Source: Caldilineaceae bacterium (GTDB taxonomy: Bacteria > Chloroflexota > Anaerolineae > Caldilineales > Caldilineaceae). From it: 5,876 bases of DNA. The position numbers and the translations under genes are program-made. The stretch is from positions 1 through 5,876 of the forward strand of contig WGCB01000781.1 of the NCBI GenBank assembly GCA_015494005.1, read 5' to 3'. Of this stretch, positions 1 through 5,378 are shown one piece after another. The notes beneath the pieces are model-generated. The model worked only from the letters and a program-made list of their open reading frames with translations. It was not told the origin of the DNA and did not search any database. Numbering within the stretch: position 1 is the stretch's first letter; every line of letters starts with the position of its first letter.

Positions 1-1
1 G

Positions 2-526
2 CCTTATCGGGCGCAGACCAAGGGCAAGGACGAGCGTATGGTGCGCTATATCAAGGAGCACTTCTTCGTACGCTACCGCGCTTTTGAGAGCTGGACGCAT
101 CTCAACCAAACGGCGGAGCGCTGGTTGCGGGAAGAAGCGGACCAACGGGTGCAAAGCACGGTGAAAGAGGTGGTGGCGGTGCGCTTCCAGCGGGAGGCGC
201 CTCACCTCAAGCCGCTGCCGCCGACCCGCTACGACACGTCCTACCTTGAGTTTCGCAAGGTGGCCTGGGACGCCTATATCGACGTGCGGGGAAATCGTTA
301 CAGCGTGCCCGCCGAACTAACGGGTCAAACCGTGGCGATTCGCATTGGTTTGGACGATGAACTGCGGGTGTTTCACCAGGATCGGCTGGTCGCACATCAC
401 CGCCTGCAACCTATTCAGGAAGGATGGGCCACTGTGCCCGAGCATCACGCCGCACTGTGGGCGCAGGTGATGCAGGTGGAAGCACGCCCCCTGGCTGTCT
501 ATGAGGAGGTGCTGACATGGAGCTGA
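2..526 (+). CDS. istA: IS21-family transposase IstA, C-terminal part (5' end outside window)
   Basis: The frame is open from the first full codon at position 2, so the Met at 38 is internal and not the start. The fragment holds 174 residues of a protein usually around 400-500 aa. It begins with PYRAQTKGKDER, the IstA segment that carries the third acidic residue of the DDE catalytic triad (Glu, codon 32-34). Upstream catalytic residues and the N-terminal helix-turn-helix lie outside the window. The later stretch around codons 270-350 (YIDVRGNRYSVPAEL) matches the C-terminal beta-barrel domain shared with Mu-type transposases. IstA cuts and joins the element ends and works with IstB for target capture. 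Its stop overlaps the istB start by 10 nt, a usual sign of translational coupling in IS21. The part visible is intact, but the partner gene is broken. Confidence 0.9.
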   Translation, partial: PYRAQTKGKDERMVRYIKEHFFVRYRAFESWTHLNQTAERWLREEADQRVQSTVKEVVAVRFQREAPHLKPLPPTRYDTSYLEFRKVAWDAYIDVRGNRYSVPAELTGQTVAIRIGLDDELRVFHQDRLVAHHRLQPIQEGWATVPEHHAALWAQVMQVEARPLAVYEEVLTWS

Positions 527-830
527 GCTACCTGCTGGACAAACTGAAGATGGAGCATCTCGAGCTGCAACTGGACGCCGTGTGCGAGCAGGCGGCCCAG
601 CGGGAGTTGGACTACAAAAGCTTCCTGACCCAGGCCCTGCAGGTGGAATGGCAGGGGCGCTATCGCAAGGGGGTGGAGACCCGTCTGCGCCAGGCCCGCT
701 TCCCCTGGGTCAAGACCCTGGACCAGTTCGACTTCGACTTCCAGCCCAGTCTGGACCGACGTCAGGTGCGGGAGTTGGCCGGCCTGGCCTTCGTGGAACG
801 GGCGCATAATGTGGTCATCCTGGGGCCGGG
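517..830 (+). pseudogene. istB: IS21 helper ATPase IstB, truncated at the Walker A motif by a second IS
   Basis: The ATG at 517 overlaps the istA stop and is preceded by a GAGGAGGT-like Shine-Dalgarno sequence at 503-510. The N-terminal region (MELSYLLDKLKMEHLELQLD, then a helical QAL-EW-R-K---RL-QARFP segment) matches IstB. The frame reaches NVVILGPG, where intact IstB would continue into the GxGKTHLA nucleotide-binding loop. Instead the sequence enters the terminal repeat of the inserted element and stops at 844-846 after a few foreign residues. About 105 of some 250 residues remain, with no ATP-binding lysine, Walker B or sensor motifs, so the product cannot be a working AAA+ ATPase. The missing 3' part is not found beyond the inserted element. 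Confidence 0.88.
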
Positions 831-853
831 TAGCCCTGCACAATAGCGTGGTG
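829..853 (+). repeat. Left terminal inverted repeat of the inserted IS
   Basis: Read inward from the left edge, this 25-mer matches the reverse complement of 2080-2104 at 21 positions, including an uninterrupted 13-base core GCACAATAGCGTG (838-850). It ends directly beside the transposase stop codon (854-856). It also supplies the chance stop codon that ends the broken istB frame. Confidence 0.85.
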
Positions 854-1975
854 TCATGTACACCACATTTCGATGGTGCGACGGAGGGCCTTGGAAGGTC
901 TGTCCCGGCGTTTAGGCGGCGTCCATGGAGGTGGAGGAACCCGATAGGACCAAAGCTCATCCATGCGCCATTGGTGGTCCGTGAGACCGGCGGCCATGGC
1001 AGGTGTGCGTTGCACCCAACGAAAGCCCCGGCTGCCCACCCACAGGCGGATGCGGAGGCTCTTGTGGTGCGCACACAGGTTGTAGACACAACCGGCGATA
1101 TACATTCCAGCCGTCAGGGTCTCCGTCTGGCGAGCCAGATGCCGGGTGCGACGGCCCAAGGCCGAGACTCTCTGGCGGAAGGTGGCATTCAAGCGCTCGA
1201 TGTAGGCCGTGTTGATGCACACGCCGCCCTGGCTCTGGGCCAGCAGCCCTTCCACCAACTCTTTTCCTGCCTGGACGATGCGTCGTTCGATGGTCAGTCC
1301 ACGAGGGGAACGGCGCTTGATCACCTGAACAATGGCGATGTGCTGCCAGGCGATGAGACGTGGCCGTCCTGCCCTTCCTCGGCGGGGAAGAGGAGAACGA
1401 AAGGCTCGGCGGAAGGCATCCACATAGCTGGACAAGCCGTCCACCGCCAAGAGCAAGGGGCGACACAGGGCCACTTGACGGACCTTCTGGGCCAGTTGCC
1501 GGATCAGGTGCTTGTCCCGCTGCTCGCTCACCACGCCCCCCAGCCAAAGTCGGGTGGACACCATCATCGCCAAGGCCATCCAGACCGAGCTGCCCTGGGT
1601 CTTGACCTTGATCTCATCCGCCTGCACATGCACCAAGTCCAGCTGGCTCTGTCCCACCATGTGCTCATGGAGAGCTTCACAGTGCTCTCCGGCGCGACGC
1701 CACCACTTCCTGATGGTGCGCTCGTCGAAACCAAAGGCCTTGACGATAGCCACGGGTGGACACCCGTAGGCCAGCAGGGTGAGCACCAGCATCACCGTGA
1801 CGCTCTCCGTCTTCAGCCGGTAGAACAGACTCCCTTTGGTGGCGCTGAAGGTCTTACCGCAAACACGACACCGGTAGCGCTTTTCAACCTGACTATGGAC
1901 TTCGATATTCCCTTGGTCCCGTTGCCCTCTTGCAGGACAATCGATGTTGGGGCAAAATACAGTCTGTGGGTTCAT
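854..1975 (-). CDS. Zinc-ribbon DDE transposase (IS1-like), complete, 373 aa
   Basis: The protein begins with a zinc ribbon: Cys8 and Cys13, then Cys36 and Cys39 in YRCRVCGKTFS. A helix-turn-helix stretch follows (about residues 74-92, ending RTIRKWW). The catalytic core shows candidates for a DDE triad: Asp120 in QADEIKVK, Asp179 in AVDGLSSY and Glu260 in INTAYIERLN. Downstream is a basic stretch, TFRQRVSALGRRTRHLA, and a motif RTPAMAAGLTDHQW near the C-terminus. This combination is typical of an IS1-like transposase group seen in environmental bacteria. It should cut and join the ends of its own element. The start at 1975 is supported by a near-ideal AAGGAGGTG (1981-1989, read on the - strand) about seven bases upstream. 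The frame is intact, so the element may be active. The product is certain; the IS family name is less so. Confidence 0.9.
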   Translation of the reverse strand: MNPQTVFCPNIDCPARGQRDQGNIEVHSQVEKRYRCRVCGKTFSATKGSLFYRLKTESVTVMLVLTLLAYGCPPVAIVKAFGFDERTIRKWWRRAGEHCEALHEHMVGQSQLDLVHVQADEIKVKTQGSSVWMALAMMVSTRLWLGGVVSEQRDKHLIRQLAQKVRQVALCRPLLLAVDGLSSYVDAFRRAFRSPLPRRGRAGRPRLIAWQHIAIVQVIKRRSPRGLTIERRIVQAGKELVEGLLAQSQGGVCINTAYIERLNATFRQRVSALGRRTRHLARQTETLTAGMYIAGCVYNLCAHHKSLRIRLWVGSRGFRWVQRTPAMAAGLTDHQWRMDELWSYRVPPPPWTPPKRRDRPSKALRRTIEMWCT

Positions 1976-2024
1976 GGATGCACCTCCTTGGGGTCAGAGC
2001 CAGGAGTATTGTGTCCATGAACCC
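1968..2024 (-). promoter_or_regulatory. Inverted repeat enclosing the transposase Shine-Dalgarno and start codon
   Basis: GGGTTCATGGA at 1968-1978 and TCCATGAACCC at 2014-2024 are perfect 11-base reverse complements separated by 35 bases. In RNA made from the - strand, the 3' arm holds the transposase AUG (rc of 1973-1975) and the loop holds the AAGGAGGUG ribosome binding site. A transcript containing both arms could therefore pair away the start codon. A transcript beginning at the promoter candidate 2008-2036 would start inside the loop region and lack the upstream arm. The repeat is seen directly; the regulatory role is inferred by analogy with IS10 and IS50. Confidence 0.6.
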
Positions 2025-2036
2025 TTTTTTCGCCAA
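2008..2036 (-). promoter_or_regulatory. Candidate promoter of the transposase gene
   Basis: On the - strand, TTGGCG (rc of 2031-2036) is followed after exactly 17 bases by CACAAT (rc of 2008-2013). Each hexamer matches the sigma-70 consensus at four of six positions, and an A-rich run starts the spacer. Transcription would start near 2000, about 25 bases before the start codon and just after the upstream arm of the inverted repeat. The position inside the element and the correct spacing make it plausible; there is no experimental support. Confidence 0.4.
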
Positions 2037-2079
2037 TTTCTCAGACCTGGGGTCACCACTCCGTCTGTGAGCCGCTTCC

Positions 2080-2104
2080 CATCACGCTATTGTGCTGTCC
2101 TACC
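2080..2104 (-). repeat. Right terminal inverted repeat of the inserted IS
   Basis: Its reverse complement matches 829-853 at 21 of 25 positions, with the 13-base core at 2083-2095 fully conserved. It lies about 105 bases upstream of the transposase start, so the promoter and the inverted repeat over the start codon are inside the element and would travel with it. Confidence 0.85.
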
Positions 2105-2127
2105 GCCCGGGCAATGCACGAGAAGTA

Positions 2128-2141
2128 TCCTCACCCGAGGA
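2128..2141 (-). terminator. Weak hairpin downstream of argH
   Basis: In the - strand transcript TCCTC-GGGT-GAGGA forms a 5-bp stem with a four-base loop, about 30 bases after the argH stop. It is followed by TACTTCT rather than a true U-tract. It may slow or partly end transcription, but it is a poor intrinsic terminator. The rest of 2105-2172 shows no gene or other clear signal. Confidence 0.25.
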
Positions 2142-2172
2142 GAGCCGACCCTGCGTCAGGCCTCCCGACGGG

Positions 2173-3552
2173 CTAGGACTCCTCCAGCCAGCGCTCCAGG
2201 GCCTGGATCTGGGCCAGGACGGCCCGGCGACTGGTGCCCCCCTCCACGTCCCGTTGCTCCACGCTGGCCTCGAAGTCCCAGACCAGGTCCACATCGTGGT
2301 CGAAGGCCGGATGCAGCTGCCGCAGATCCGCCAGGCTGAGCTCCGGGAGGGAAATGCCCCGCTCCTCGGCCATGCGCACTGCCTTCCCGGCGATGTGATG
2401 GGCCTCCCGGAAGGGAACGCCCTTGCGCACCAGGTAGTCGGCCAGGTCCGTGGCCAGCATCTCCGGCGTCAAGGCCATGGCCAAACCCTGGGGGAGTACG
2501 GCCAGGGTGGCCAGGACCCCGGCGGCGATGGGCAGCGCTCTGGCCAGGGTGTCCACCGCGTCGAAGAGGGGCTCTTTATCCTCCTGGAGGTCCTTGTTGT
2601 AGGTGCTGGGCAGCCCCTTGAGGGTGGCCAGGAGGCCGGTCAGGTGGCCCAGGGTGCGGCCGGACTTGCCTCGGAGCAGCTCCATGGAGTCGGGGTTCTT
2701 CTTCTGGGGCATAAGGCTGCTGCCCGTGCTGTAGGCGTCGGCCAGGACGACGAAACCGAACTCCTGGGTGCTGTAGAGGATCAGGTCCTCGGCCAGGCGG
2801 CTCAGGTGGACCATGGTGAGGCTGGCCCAGAAGAGGAACTCGGCCACGAAATCCCGGTCGCTGACCCCGTCCATGCTGTTGGGGGTGACGTCCTGGAAGC
2901 CCAGCTCCTGGGCCAGGAAGCGGCGGTCGATGGGGAAGGGATTCCCGGCCAGGGCCCCGCTGCCCAGGGGCAGCACGTTGACCCGCTCGGCCAGCTGATC
3001 CAGGCGCTGGGCGTCCCGCTGCCAGGGCCAGACATGGCTCAGGAGCCAGTGGCTCCAGCGAATGGGCTGGGCCGGCTGCAGGTGGGTGTAGCCGGGCATG
3101 AGCAGGTCGATCTCCTCCCGGGCCCGCTCCACCCCGGTGCGGATCAGCCCCCGCAGCTCCTGCCGCAGGGTGCGGATCTCCTCCCGCAGCCAGAGGCGCA
3201 GGTCCGTGGCCACCTGGTCGTTGCGGCTACGGCCCGTGTGGAGCTTGCCCGCCACCGGGCCGACGAGCTCGGTCAGGCGGCGCTCGTTGGCCGTGTGGAT
3301 GTCCTCGTCCCCGGGCTGGAGGACGAAGCGGCCCTGGGCCCACTCCTGGGCCACCTGCTCCAGACCGGTCACCAGGGTCTCCGCCTCCTCCGGGGTGAGG
3401 ATGCCGGCCCGGGCCAGGGCTTTGGCGTAGGCCTGGCTGGCCTGGATGTCCGCCCGCCAGAGGCGTTGGTCGAAGTGGATGGAGGCGTTAAAGGCTTCCA
3501 TCCGGGGATCCGTCTCCCCGGAGAAGCGCCCGCCCCAGAGTTTGTGGCTCAT
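2173..3552 (-). CDS. argH: Argininosuccinate lyase, complete, 459 aa
   Basis: ArgH splits argininosuccinate into arginine and fumarate, the last step of arginine synthesis, as a cytoplasmic homotetramer. The protein starts [11 protein letters not shown], the usual ArgH N-terminus. Family motifs follow in order: [18 protein letters not shown] (about 105-121), [10 protein letters not shown] (154-163, with the substrate-contacting Thr-His), and the lyase signature [12 protein letters not shown] (277-288), whose serine pair includes the catalytic base. Lys319 and the C-terminal GGTS (438-441) are also in place. The length is normal (E. coli 457 aa) and nothing essential is missing. The start at 3552 gives a 4-nt ATGA overlap with the stop of the upstream membrane protease. 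No strong Shine-Dalgarno precedes it (only AGGA about 12 bases off and GGA nearer), so translation probably depends on coupling. No argG or ArgR-type operator is visible. A long frame continues upstream of this start, but only because of GC-rich out-of-frame reading. Confidence 0.97.
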   Translation of the reverse strand: MSHKLWGGRFSGETDPRMEAFNASIHFDQRLWRADIQASQAYAKALARAGILTPEEAETLVTGLEQVAQEWAQGRFVLQPGDEDIHTANERRLTELVGPVAGKLHTGRSRNDQVATDLRLWLREEIRTLRQELRGLIRTGVERAREEIDLLMPGYTHLQPAQPIRWSHWLLSHVWPWQRDAQRLDQLAERVNVLPLGSGALAGNPFPIDRRFLAQELGFQDVTPNSMDGVSDRDFVAEFLFWASLTMVHLSRLAEDLILYSTQEFGFVVLADAYSTGSSLMPQKKNPDSMELLRGKSGRTLGHLTGLLATLKGLPSTYNKDLQEDKEPLFDAVDTLARALPIAAGVLATLAVLPQGLAMALTPEMLATDLADYLVRKGVPFREAHHIAGKAVRMAEERGISLPELSLADLRQLHPAFDHDVDLVWDFEASVEQRDVEGGTSRRAVLAQIQALERWLEES

Positions 3553-4538
3553 GATGGGATCCGTTCCTGTTGGGGTGAAGGGTACTCGGCTAGCGAAAGG
3601 TCCAGGGCCACCCAGCCTCGGCGACGACGCACCCAGGCCAGGGTGAGCAGGCTGCCCAGGAGGATGGCCCCGATGCCCACCAGGCCAGCCTCCGGCCCGA
3701 AATCGCCCCCGGTCCAGAGGACGGGCCCGGCCTGCTGGATCACCAGGACCGAGGCCTGGGTGAAGTGGGTGCCGCTGACCGGGAAGCCGAAGACGTTGCC
3801 CTGGAAGAAGTTCCAGGTGATGTGCAGGCCAATGGGGATGGCCAGCTCCCCGGTGAGCACCCGGCCCAGGCCCAGGAAGAGCCCGGCCAGGACCAGGTAG
3901 CCGGTGCTGATCCAGGAGGCATTGGGGTTCTGCAGGTGGAGCAGGCCGAAGAAGCTGGAGGAGAGGAGCCAGGCCAGGATCAGGGCCCAGCGGGGGCCCA
4001 GGAAAGGCAGGTTCAGCCCTTCGGCCAGGTTGCCCAGGTGATAGCCCCGCGAGAAGATCTCCTCCCCGATGCCCACGAAGACGAAGGCCAGCAGAGGCGC
4101 CCAGATGACCACTGGGAAGGGCATGCCCACATCTCCCTGGAAGACGTCCACCACCACGACCCAGCCCGCGGCCAGCTCCACCGCGAAGATGAGGGCCATG
4201 AGCAGCGCGCCCAGGGCCAGGCCGAAGCCCAGATCCAGCCACCACTCCCGGTCCAGGTGGAAGCCCAGGTCCTGGAGGGGGCGCCGGTCCAGGAAGCGGG
4301 CGGCGATGAGCACGGAGGCGATGAGGCCGCCATCGAAGACGACCACGCCGGCGCTCACCCGCCAGAAACGCTTCAGTGCCGGGTCCGGCGGCAGGATGAA
4401 GCGCTCCAGGGGCACGAAGATGACCAGCTCCAGGATGGCGAAGATGAAGAGCAGGATGATCAGCTGCAGGAGGAGACGCCAGAGGGCTCGCAGGCGCCGC
4501 TCTCGGGCGTTCCAGAAGATCCAGACGATGCGTGACAT
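3549..4538 (-). CDS. CPBP-family (CAAX/Abi-like) intramembrane metalloprotease, 329 aa
   Basis: This is a very hydrophobic protein with several predicted membrane helices, the clearest at residues about 20-45, 62-82, 103-128, 143-158, 184-200, 212-226 and 283-302. It has the three CPBP motifs in order: EEIFSRG (Glu159, Glu160, Arg164), a His in LLHLQNPN (His201) and HITWNF (His239, Asn243). These residues bind the metal and form the active site in relatives such as Rce1 and bacterial Abi proteins. The substrate is unknown; bacterial members include peptide-processing enzymes and bacteriocin-immunity proteins. I chose the start at 4538 over an in-frame ATG at 4577, because AGGAGAGGAGC sits immediately before it and the longer version adds an unlikely 13-residue leader. 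It is the first gene of the operon, with its stop overlapping the argH start. The C-terminal tail after residue 303 is basic (RRRR), likely cytoplasmic. The family call is firm; the function is not. Confidence 0.9.
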   Translation of the reverse strand: MSRIVWIFWNARERRLRALWRLLLQLIILLFIFAILELVIFVPLERFILPPDPALKRFWRVSAGVVVFDGGLIASVLIAARFLDRRPLQDLGFHLDREWWLDLGFGLALGALLMALIFAVELAAGWVVVVDVFQGDVGMPFPVVIWAPLLAFVFVGIGEEIFSRGYHLGNLAEGLNLPFLGPRWALILAWLLSSSFFGLLHLQNPNASWISTGYLVLAGLFLGLGRVLTGELAIPIGLHITWNFFQGNVFGFPVSGTHFTQASVLVIQQAGPVLWTGGDFGPEAGLVGIGAILLGSLLTLAWVRRRRGWVALDLSLAEYPSPQQERIPS

Positions 4539-4544
4539 GCTCCT

Positions 4545-4557
4545 CTCCTGACAGGAG
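4545..4557 (-). promoter_or_regulatory. Palindrome overlapping the ribosome binding site of the CPBP gene
   Basis: On the - strand, CTCCTG-T-CAGGAG is a perfect 6+1+6 palindrome lying 7 to 19 bases before the ATG at 4538. In RNA it could fold as CUCCU-GUC-AGGAG. The CUCCU arm is also complementary to a second GGAG closer to the start, so it might mask the Shine-Dalgarno sequence; a protein operator is another reading. The symmetry is seen; any role is speculative, and short palindromes of this kind occur by chance. Confidence 0.3.
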
Positions 4558-4592
4558 TGAATGGGTTTCCCGGTCACCTGTGGACGGTCCCT

Positions 4593-4620
4593 AGGGTAGC
4601 ACAGTTTGGCGCTTTTTCAA
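4593..4620 (-). promoter_or_regulatory. Candidate promoter of the CPBP-argH operon
   Basis: On the - strand, TTGAAA (rc of 4615-4620) and TACCCT (rc of 4593-4598) are 16 bases apart, and TGC precedes the second hexamer as in extended -10 promoters. A start near 4586 would give a leader of about 48 bases. It is the best sigma-70-like match in the divergent intergenic region 4539-4747. The -10 box is imperfect. Confidence 0.45.
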
Positions 4621-4684
4621 GTTGTTTGGGGTGGCGTGCAACACCCCTCCCCATTTCCCAGACCCGCCCCACCTTGTGGTACTC

Positions 4685-4690
4685 TATAGA
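4685..4690 (+). promoter_or_regulatory. Possible -10 box for the DnaJC28-like gene
   Basis: TATAGA stands out in a C-rich stretch about 58 bases before the start codon at 4748. Seventeen bases upstream there is only ACCCGC, so no recognisable -35 box accompanies it. It is a weak candidate, supported mainly by position. Confidence 0.25.
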
Positions 4691-4747
4691 TCCGTGAAGC
4701 ACTCCGCCCTGGGATCCCGGGGCGCGTGGACCTCTGGAGATGCCACC

Positions 4748-5335
4748 ATGGGGAACCCTGACGACCCCAAGCGATCCAAACGGCGCAAGAAGATCCCCCG
4801 CAAGCCGGTCTACAAGCCGGAGGAGGAATCTCCGAAGGAGCGGCGCCACAAGAGCCTGGACGAGTGGCGAGAGCTGGTGGACGACCGCATCGGCGAGGCC
4901 ATGCAGCGGGGCGAGTTCGAGAACCTGCCGGGCAAGGGCAAGCCCCAGGACCTGAGCCGCAACCCCTTCCAGCCCGCGGACCAGGAGATGGCCCACAAGC
5001 TCCTCCAGGACAATGACCTGACCCCGGCCTGGATGGCGGACCGCAATGCCCTGCTGGCCGAGATCCAGGCCTGGCGGGAGGAGGTGCGCAAGGAGTGGAC
5101 CTGGCTCCAGGAGGCCTTCGCCGCCGCGCAGGATCCGGAACGCCAGGCCGCCCTCCAGGAGATCTGGGACGCGCACCTCCAGCGCTGGGAGATCGTCCTG
5201 AAGGAGCTGAACCGCCGCATCCGGGACCTGAACCTGACCATGCCCATCTGGCGCATGGAGGTCTTCCACGTCCGCCTGGACCGGGAGCTGGCCCGCATGG
5301 GCATGTCCCGAACCCTGGGCGGGGACGAGGGCTAG
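4748..5335 (+). CDS. DnaJC28-like conserved domain protein (DUF1992), 195 aa
   Basis: The central part (SLDEWRELVDDRIGEAMQRGEFENLPGKGKP, residues 36-66, then PFQP and MAHKLLQDNDLTPAW at 81-95) is the conserved DUF1992 domain found in eukaryotic DnaJC28 and in many short bacterial proteins. The C-terminal stretch around 154-181, NRRIRDLNLTMPIWRMEVFHVRLDREL, is also typical. There is no J domain (no HPD motif), so despite the name it should not act as an Hsp40 by itself; its role is unknown. The first 35 residues are very basic (KRSKRRKKIPRK), which may bind nucleic acid or be disordered. No signal peptide or membrane segment is seen, so it is probably cytoplasmic. The start at 4748 has GGAG eight bases upstream; an in-frame ATG at 4622 would add 42 unlike residues and overlap the promoter region. 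The next gene follows after 43 bases on the same strand. Confidence 0.88.
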   Translation: MGNPDDPKRSKRRKKIPRKPVYKPEEESPKERRHKSLDEWRELVDDRIGEAMQRGEFENLPGKGKPQDLSRNPFQPADQEMAHKLLQDNDLTPAWMADRNALLAEIQAWREEVRKEWTWLQEAFAAAQDPERQAALQEIWDAHLQRWEIVLKELNRRIRDLNLTMPIWRMEVFHVRLDRELARMGMSRTLGGDEG

Positions 5336-5378
5336 CCGTCCAGACAGCCATCAACGAGCCAAGCACGAAGGAACCACC

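Larger units (their letters stand above)
1..830 (+). mobile_element. Remnant of an IS21-family insertion sequence (istA 3' part plus truncated istB)
   Basis: Two consecutive overlapping + strand genes match the istA-istB arrangement that defines the IS21 family: a DDE transposase followed by its AAA+ ATPase helper. The left end of the element lies outside the window. The right end is missing, because the istB reading frame stops where the terminal repeat of another insertion sequence begins at about 829. No IS21 right terminal repeat is seen before or after the inserted element. Without a full IstB this copy should not transpose by itself. The family call is firm; the exact IS21 relative cannot be named from this fragment. 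Confidence 0.88.
829..2104 (-). mobile_element. Insertion sequence with zinc-ribbon/DDE transposase, about 1.28 kb
   Basis: The element is bounded by inverted repeats at 829-853 and 2080-2104 and encodes a single transposase on the - strand. It lies inside istB on its left side. The limits may be off by one or two bases, because the outermost matching bases (GG) could be chance. No clean target-site duplication is seen: the left flank ends in GGGGCCG and the right flank begins with GCCCGGG, which are similar in composition but not an abutting direct repeat. This agrees with the absence of istB on the right and suggests a deletion or recombination at that side. The transposase suggests an IS1-like group, but I cannot fix the family from sequence alone. 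Confidence 0.82.

Noticed and set aside
850..864. GGTGT-CATGT-ACACC inverted repeat at the transposase 3' end as a terminator
   Set aside because: The stem is only five pairs, overlaps the stop codon and has no U-tract on either strand.
809..2020. 403-codon open frame on the + strand across the inserted element
   Set aside because: It is antisense to the transposase, which has zinc-ribbon and DDE motifs and an excellent ribosome binding site. The + strand translation matches no family and crosses the element boundary.
828..2024. Alternative terminal repeats at 828-845 and 2007-2024 sharing GGGT and CACAATA
   Set aside because: Only 11 of 18 positions agree. The pair at 829-853 and 2080-2104 agrees at 21 of 25 with an uninterrupted 13-base core. 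The 2014-2024 sequence is better explained as an arm of the repeat over the start codon.
2021..2030. ACCCTTTTTT as a terminator U-tract on the + strand
   Set aside because: No + strand gene ends nearby. The run is better read as the A-rich spacer of the - strand transposase promoter.
2092..3900. 602-codon open frame on the + strand opposite argH and the protease gene
   Set aside because: Its translation is a low-complexity run of G, Q, A, L and V, as expected from the complement of a GC-rich gene. The - strand carries full argH motifs.
3553..4245. N-terminal extension of argH to 4245
   Set aside because: The added residues are a Gly/Pro/Arg-rich out-of-frame reading of the protease gene; [10 protein letters not shown] is the normal ArgH N-terminus.
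4539..4747. ArgR-type operator in the divergent intergenic region
   Set aside because: No AT-rich 18-base ARG-box-like palindrome is visible; the region is mostly GC-rich apart from short promoter-like hexamers.
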